A stretch of 64,000 nucleotides of DNA from JBKHAJ01 sp964641125 (GTDB lineage: Bacteria > Spirochaetota > Spirochaetia > SPDA01 > CAZSGZ01), in the NCBI GenBank assembly GCA_964641125.1, contig CAZXMO010000003.1, positions 1 through 64,000 on the forward strand, given 5' to 3'. How positions within the stretch are numbered: position 1 is the first letter of the stretch; the number at the start of each line of letters is the position of its first letter. A model generated the notes under the pieces. That model was not told the DNA's origin, ran no database searches, and saw nothing but the letters and a program-made list of their open reading frames with translations. Below, piece by piece: positions 60,489 through 64,000 of this stretch. Position numbers and translations under genes: made by a program.

Positions 60489-60510
60489 GGCGGCCCCCGG
60501 CGGGACCGCC
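60489..60510 (-). promoter_or_regulatory. GC-rich stem-loop downstream of grdA
   Basis: On the minus strand GGCGGTCCC pairs with GGGGCCGCC (nine pairs, one G-U, 4-base loop), ten bases after the grdA stop. No U tract follows. It probably stabilises the grdA message end or attenuates readthrough into trxA. Confidence 0.6.
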
Positions 60511-60520
60511 GTATAATCCA

Positions 60521-60979
60521 CTAGAGAAATTGACCTCGGATGGTCGAAACTTCCCGGACGATCTCGTCCACATCCAGGACCATCTCCATCATTCCGATGT
60601 TGTCCCCATAGACCGATTCGTCCAAATCGTTTTTAATCTCCGGTTCGAGCACGTGATATGCGGGGAGTCCCAACTGGACTCCCGTCAATGGACCGGCATA
60701 GGCGGGATCGCCGTTTATAACCGTTTCGGCGATGAGGCCGCTTGCCTCAGGGTCGGCTCCGCCCAAGAGCACCAGGATATTCTCCTTTCCGTGCTCCTCG
60801 GCGAGCGCCTTTACCCGCTTCTGGTTCTCCAGGTCCATTGCTCCGGCCGAAGTTCAAACAAAGCACTCGGTTGCGGAAAAAATGATCTCGACATTCTTTC
60901 CCTCGAGACAGGCTTCGATTGCCCCGCCGGGGATTCCGTCTCGATCTCCTAAGATAATTATCTTCTTACCGTCGAGCAT
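60521..60979 (-). CDS. grdA: Glycine reductase selenoprotein A
   Basis: A 152-residue selenoprotein. The start is ATG 60979 behind a near-perfect AAGGAGGTGAT. An in-frame TGA at 60854-60856 reads as Sec42 in the context C-F-V-U-T-S-A-G-A, the same context as in known GrdA. The downstream part ENILVLLGGADPEASGLIAE is also typical. GrdA carries the carboxymethyl group as a selenoether between components B and C. The two halves would be missed if TGA were taken as a stop. It precedes trxA and follows trxB. Confidence 0.95.
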
Positions 60980-60997
60980 GAGTGCATCACCTCCTTT

Positions 60998-62164
60998 TTA
61001 TGTAATGTCTATAGTCTCCGAACGTTTTCCATCGGTCACCCGAATAAGCTCAGGCACACTGTCCACTCCGAAATCCGCGGCAATATTCCTGTAGCGGGAT
61101 CTATCGAGCTTGACGAGGTTCTTCCCGTCTTCAGCGGCTTTCCGCTCGACAACAGGAAAGAGCTCGAGGGATTCGGCTATAGGCGGAAAGTAGAAATAGA
61201 GATAGAAATCGTTTCCCGCCTCCGAGGCCAGCCGTTCATATCCTTCTATTTCGCTCAAACCCCTGTCGGCGAAGAACGCCGCCGTCGCCCCGTCGGACGC
61301 CGCGGTGACGACCTGCCTCAAGTGTTTTTTTCGCGCGTCTCCCGCGGCGAAGACCAAGGAACGGCCGGTCCGCATTGCGTCGTCGGTTACGATGTATCCT
61401 CCGTCGAGCCCGATGAACCCCTCGGCGAAACCGGTTAGAGGAACGGTCCCCACGAACATGAACACACCATCACAGTCCAGCTCCGCGGTGGTCCCGTTCT
61501 TCAAATTCTTGAGCCTGACCCGTTCGACGATCTCGTCGCCCTCGATCGCTTCCAGGGCATGGTTCCACATCCACGTGAGTTTCGGGTTTTCCATCGCATC
61601 GCAGGCCATATAGGAGTTACAGTCCAGGGTCCCCTCGTCGTGGACGACGACCATTACCACCTCCCTCGCGAAGCGGCTGATGTAGACCGCTTCTTCGACC
61701 GCGGTGTCGCCGCTCCCGACGACGACCACCTTGGCGTCCTCGTAGAGCTCGGCGTCGCAGGTCGCGCAGTAGGAAACCCCCGAGCCGGTGAGCTCCTCTT
61801 CACCGGGAATGCCTAAACGTCTCGGTTCGCACCCCGGAGCAAGAATCAAAGCTCTTCCCTCGAAAAGGGCCCCGGATTTGCACTCCGCCCGGTAGATTCC
61901 GTCTGCTTGTCTTACGGTAAGGACCGTATCCTTGACGATCGCGCACCCCATTTCGAGGGCTTGATCGCGGAAGAGGTTGGTCAGCTCCCTGCCTCCGACT
62001 CCGCCGGGAAAACCGGGATAGTTCTCCATCCTCTCGGTGGTCGCCGCCTGCCCCCCCGGACGCTTCCGGTCGACGATACAGGTACTCCGTTTCGCCCTGG
62101 CTGCGTAAATCCCCGCGGTGAGTCCCGCGGTCCCCGCGCCTATGATGAGGATATCGTAGAGCAT
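60998..62164 (-). CDS. trxB: Thioredoxin reductase with C-terminal extension
   Basis: A 388-residue flavoprotein; most TrxB proteins have about 310-320. FAD-binding GAGTAGLTAG, redox motif CATC (133-136) in SYCATCDAEL, NADPH-binding GSGDTAVEEA and GDARKKHLRQVVTAASDGA are all seen. From about 313 an extra region follows (FYLYFYFPP, VPELIRVTDGKRSETID) that resembles a thioredoxin-like fold without C-x-x-C. It reduces the TrxA of this cluster. Its stop overlaps the grdE gene by one base. Confidence 0.92.
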   Translation of the reverse strand: MLYDILIIGAGTAGLTAGIYAARAKRSTCIVDRKRPGGQAATTERMENYPGFPGGVGGRELTNLFRDQALEMGCAIVKDTVLTVRQADGIYRAECKSGALFEGRALILAPGCEPRRLGIPGEEELTGSGVSYCATCDAELYEDAKVVVVGSGDTAVEEAVYISRFAREVVMVVVHDEGTLDCNSYMACDAMENPKLTWMWNHALEAIEGDEIVERVRLKNLKNGTTAELDCDGVFMFVGTVPLTGFAEGFIGLDGGYIVTDDAMRTGRSLVFAAGDARKKHLRQVVTAASDGATAAFFADRGLSEIEGYERLASEAGNDFYLYFYFPPIAESLELFPVVERKAAEDGKNLVKLDRSRYRNIAADFGVDSVPELIRVTDGKRSETIDIT

Positions 62165-63474
62165 CAGTACGGCACCCCCGCGAGCTTTCCGATTCCGCTC
62201 TGATTCGCCCCGCAGTAAAAGGCGGTGGTAACATCGAGGGTCCTCTCGATATCGGCGGGCTCTGGCTCGCCTCCGGTCTCTTTTCTCAATCTCAGGCAGT
62301 CTCCGCCGGCGACCCGGTTTACCTTGGGTATGGTAGTCGGCTTCTCGATCGATCCGGTGGAGACGACATACCTCGCCTCGGGGACATCGTCGACTAGGAG
62401 GATTCCCTCGGTCCCGTCGGGGCCTCCGAATTCGAAGGTGAAGGGGACCGCCTTGATTCCCCAGCTCTCACAGGTCTCGAGGGTGAGCATCGCGTCGGTC
62501 GCCGCGTTGCCCCCCCCTTCCCAGGAAATGACCACTCCGTCGGCCCCGGTCCTGCGTACAAGGTTTGCCGCAATGTTCGCCACCCGCTGCTTTTCGAAGT
62601 GGCTGTTGTTGTGTCCCCGGTCGAAGACGACCCCGGTAAAGTTACAGCTCTTCCCGTGGGCCCGAGCGAGCTGCATCACCACGGGGAGGTTCGCCTGGAT
62701 GTAGGACGGTATCTTGAAACAGGGCCACACGTAGTTGCCGCTGACGATACACCCGTCCATCACTTCGGTGGGCCCCAGCAAGGTGGGGACGATGTTGCTT
62801 ACCTCCCGACCGTAGAGGAAGGTGTTCGAATAGGTCCCCTGATTCTGGCACTGGGTTACGTAGGCGATTTTCGGGAGAGCGGGATCCACCTCGGTGTCGA
62901 AATCGAAGAGCTCCGTATGTTCCGGCTCGCGGTCTTTGATAAGCCCTGCTAAATAACGTGTACACCTGATACCCGCGGCCCTGACCGATCCGTCGTACTC
63001 CACATCGCTGGACCCTTCGACCATCTCCATCTTCAGGATCAGGTTGTAGGTCCCGGAGAAAGGCGAGTACCCCGCCGCGGGGCCGGCCATGTCCACGATG
63101 GCGTCCCGGGGATACAGGAGCGCCGATTTTCCCGCCCAGGGGAGTTCGGCGCACTCCATGACCGCAAGGTTTGTAATGAGGTGGGTCTTTCCCTCCCCCA
63201 CGATGGTGGGTGGAGAGAGCTGCCCCGGCATAAAATCCCCGGGGCCCTCTACCTTAACCCCGACCTGGAGGGTATCGAGGATATGGACGATCCGCGTCGA
63301 CTCCCCGGGCTTCACGATTTCCAGTTCCAGGCCGGCGATGTTCCCGTTCTCGTCCGAGTCGAGGAGATATTTTTCGAGCTCTTCCTTATCGACTGTAAGC
63401 ACCCCGTTCTCGATGGCCGTCTCCGTCCCGAACTCGAGGTCTTTAATGGTAAAATATCCGCGTTCAAGTTTCAT
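62164..63474 (-). CDS. grdE: Glycine/sarcosine/betaine reductase component B alpha/beta proprotein
   Basis: A 436-residue GrdE/GrdG homologue. Family proteins are cleaved at a cysteine to give a pyruvoyl-containing alpha chain that binds the amine substrate. Recognisable features are GPGDFMPGQLSPPTIVGEGKT (positions 77-97), AYVTQCQNQGT and the C-terminal FYCGANQSGIGKLAGVPY. Cysteines at 242 and 252 are in the region of the known cleavage site, but I cannot tell which is cleaved. Substrate (glycine, sarcosine or betaine) cannot be decided. grdB follows upstream in the operon. Confidence 0.88.
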   Translation of the reverse strand: MKLERGYFTIKDLEFGTETAIENGVLTVDKEELEKYLLDSDENGNIAGLELEIVKPGESTRIVHILDTLQVGVKVEGPGDFMPGQLSPPTIVGEGKTHLITNLAVMECAELPWAGKSALLYPRDAIVDMAGPAAGYSPFSGTYNLILKMEMVEGSSDVEYDGSVRAAGIRCTRYLAGLIKDREPEHTELFDFDTEVDPALPKIAYVTQCQNQGTYSNTFLYGREVSNIVPTLLGPTEVMDGCIVSGNYVWPCFKIPSYIQANLPVVMQLARAHGKSCNFTGVVFDRGHNNSHFEKQRVANIAANLVRRTGADGVVISWEGGGNAATDAMLTLETCESWGIKAVPFTFEFGGPDGTEGILLVDDVPEARYVVSTGSIEKPTTIPKVNRVAGGDCLRLRKETGGEPEPADIERTLDVTTAFYCGANQSGIGKLAGVPY

Positions 63475-63496
63475 AGATCCTCCGGTATCAGGGGTT

Positions 63497-64000
63497 TCAG
63501 GCTAACGCCACATCGAATTCGGTCGGCTCCGAGACCTCGGTGGCGATCGCCTCGAGGGCGGTTTCCACAAGGCGCTTTCGAAACTCGATTTCCCGGTCCT
63601 TCGGCAGATTCGGATCCCCCGCGGGATACGGAATTCCGCCGCCGGTTATAATCCTGCTTACCCCTACCGACTTAGCGACCGAGGGAATCGCGGTAATAAG
63701 GGCCGAAGGGATCCCTATCCGCTCGGCTTCTTTCTGCATCGTTGACACGCAACGGGTACAGGTTCCTCATGTGGAGGTGAATATCGCGGCGGATACGCTC
63801 TTCCGTTTGAGCTCCTCCGCGATACTCGCTCCGAGTTTCTTGCTCATGGCGACGTTAGTGCCGATTCCGCACAGGGCGAAGTATTCGGCGTGGAGTTTCT
63901 TGAATTTCCCCTTCTTTTCCAGGTCCCGGAGGGCGTCCAGCGGGACCACCCGGTCCGGGTCCTCGTCCACCCAGGAGCTGTCGTAGCCCCCGTGAATCCC
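63497..64000 (-). CDS. grdB: Glycine/sarcosine/betaine reductase component B selenoprotein (partial)
   Basis: The C-terminal 167 codons of GrdB/GrdF/GrdH; the N-terminus lies beyond base 64000. An in-frame TGA at 63767-63769 gives the context S-T-U-G-T-C-T-R-C, the U-x-x-C-x-x-C motif of the 47 kDa selenoprotein subunit. Upstream in-frame sequence is GIHGGYDSSWVDEDPDRV-VPLDALRDLEKKG, and downstream GIPSALITAIPSVAKSVGV and GGGIPYPAGDPNL fit the family. It is the partner of the GrdE-like protein encoded 22 bases downstream. Confidence 0.92.

Noticed and set aside
1..64000. Prophage, insertion sequence or integrative element
   Set aside because: No transposase, integrase, phage gene or long repeat was recognised in the window.

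Overview
This 64 kb window is a gene-dense bacterial chromosome segment with high GC third positions. It is most consistent with a free-living anaerobic member of the Spirochaetota. This assignment is an inference from several features: solute-binding proteins whose mature ends begin with A-G-G(-G), a DinG helicase with a RadC-like N-terminus, a CBS-domain family II pyrophosphatase, a BmpA/PnrA-type transporter, and glycine reductase with a complete selenocysteine apparatus. No rRNA gene is present to confirm it. No stretch longer than 300 bases lacks a gene. I see no insertion sequence, prophage or CRISPR array. Two 100-N scaffold gaps (11926-12025 and 19873-19972) are each flanked by an identical 55-base duplication and look like unmerged contig ends, so the pstS and nptA genes they interrupt are probably intact.

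Layout. 1-11 kb: a JAB-DinG helicase fusion, aspartate kinase plus a DapF-like protein lacking both catalytic cysteines, then a minus-strand run with an NtrB/NtrC-like two-component pair, DNA polymerase III delta', a CvpA-like protein and MurG. 11-20.6 kb: a phosphate-starvation regulon, pstS, pstCAB-phoU-phoB-phoR and a Na+/phosphate cotransporter. Each of its three transcription units is preceded by hexamers repeating at exactly 11 bp, as in PhoB boxes. 20.6-24.6 kb: a TPP riboswitch followed by thiBPQ. 24.6-34.3 kb: mixed housekeeping and unknown genes, including a DUF445 protein, an SH3 lipoprotein, an exported caspase-like lipoprotein with an EF-hand, a very acidic small protein, hisI-hisG, a GGDEF/EAL protein and the pyrophosphatase.

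34.4-39.7 kb (plus strand) is a selenium island: a DUF3343 protein, yedF, a selenoprotein SelD, tRNA-Sec, selA and selB. Four 9-bp direct repeats sit just upstream of its promoter.

39.7-64 kb is one uninterrupted minus-strand array of 22 genes, most overlapping or abutting, which enters from beyond the right edge. In transcription order: grdB (partial, with Sec), grdE, trxB, grdA (with Sec), trxA, a grdC-grdD fusion, a four-cluster ferredoxin, an aldehyde:ferredoxin oxidoreductase (AOR) and its MoaD-like partner, three xanthine-dehydrogenase-type subunits, an SsnA-type amidohydrolase, a PreA-type Fe-S flavoprotein, a BmpA-type nucleoside ABC importer, an alcohol dehydrogenase, an FGGY kinase, a class I aldolase and an MFS transporter. 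My reading (inference) is a system that imports nucleosides or related N-heterocycles, processes the base with molybdo- and flavoenzymes and the sugar with dehydrogenase/kinase/aldolase, and reduces glycine (or sarcosine or betaine) to acetyl phosphate for energy. The adjacent selenium island supplies the selenocysteine that GrdA and GrdB need.
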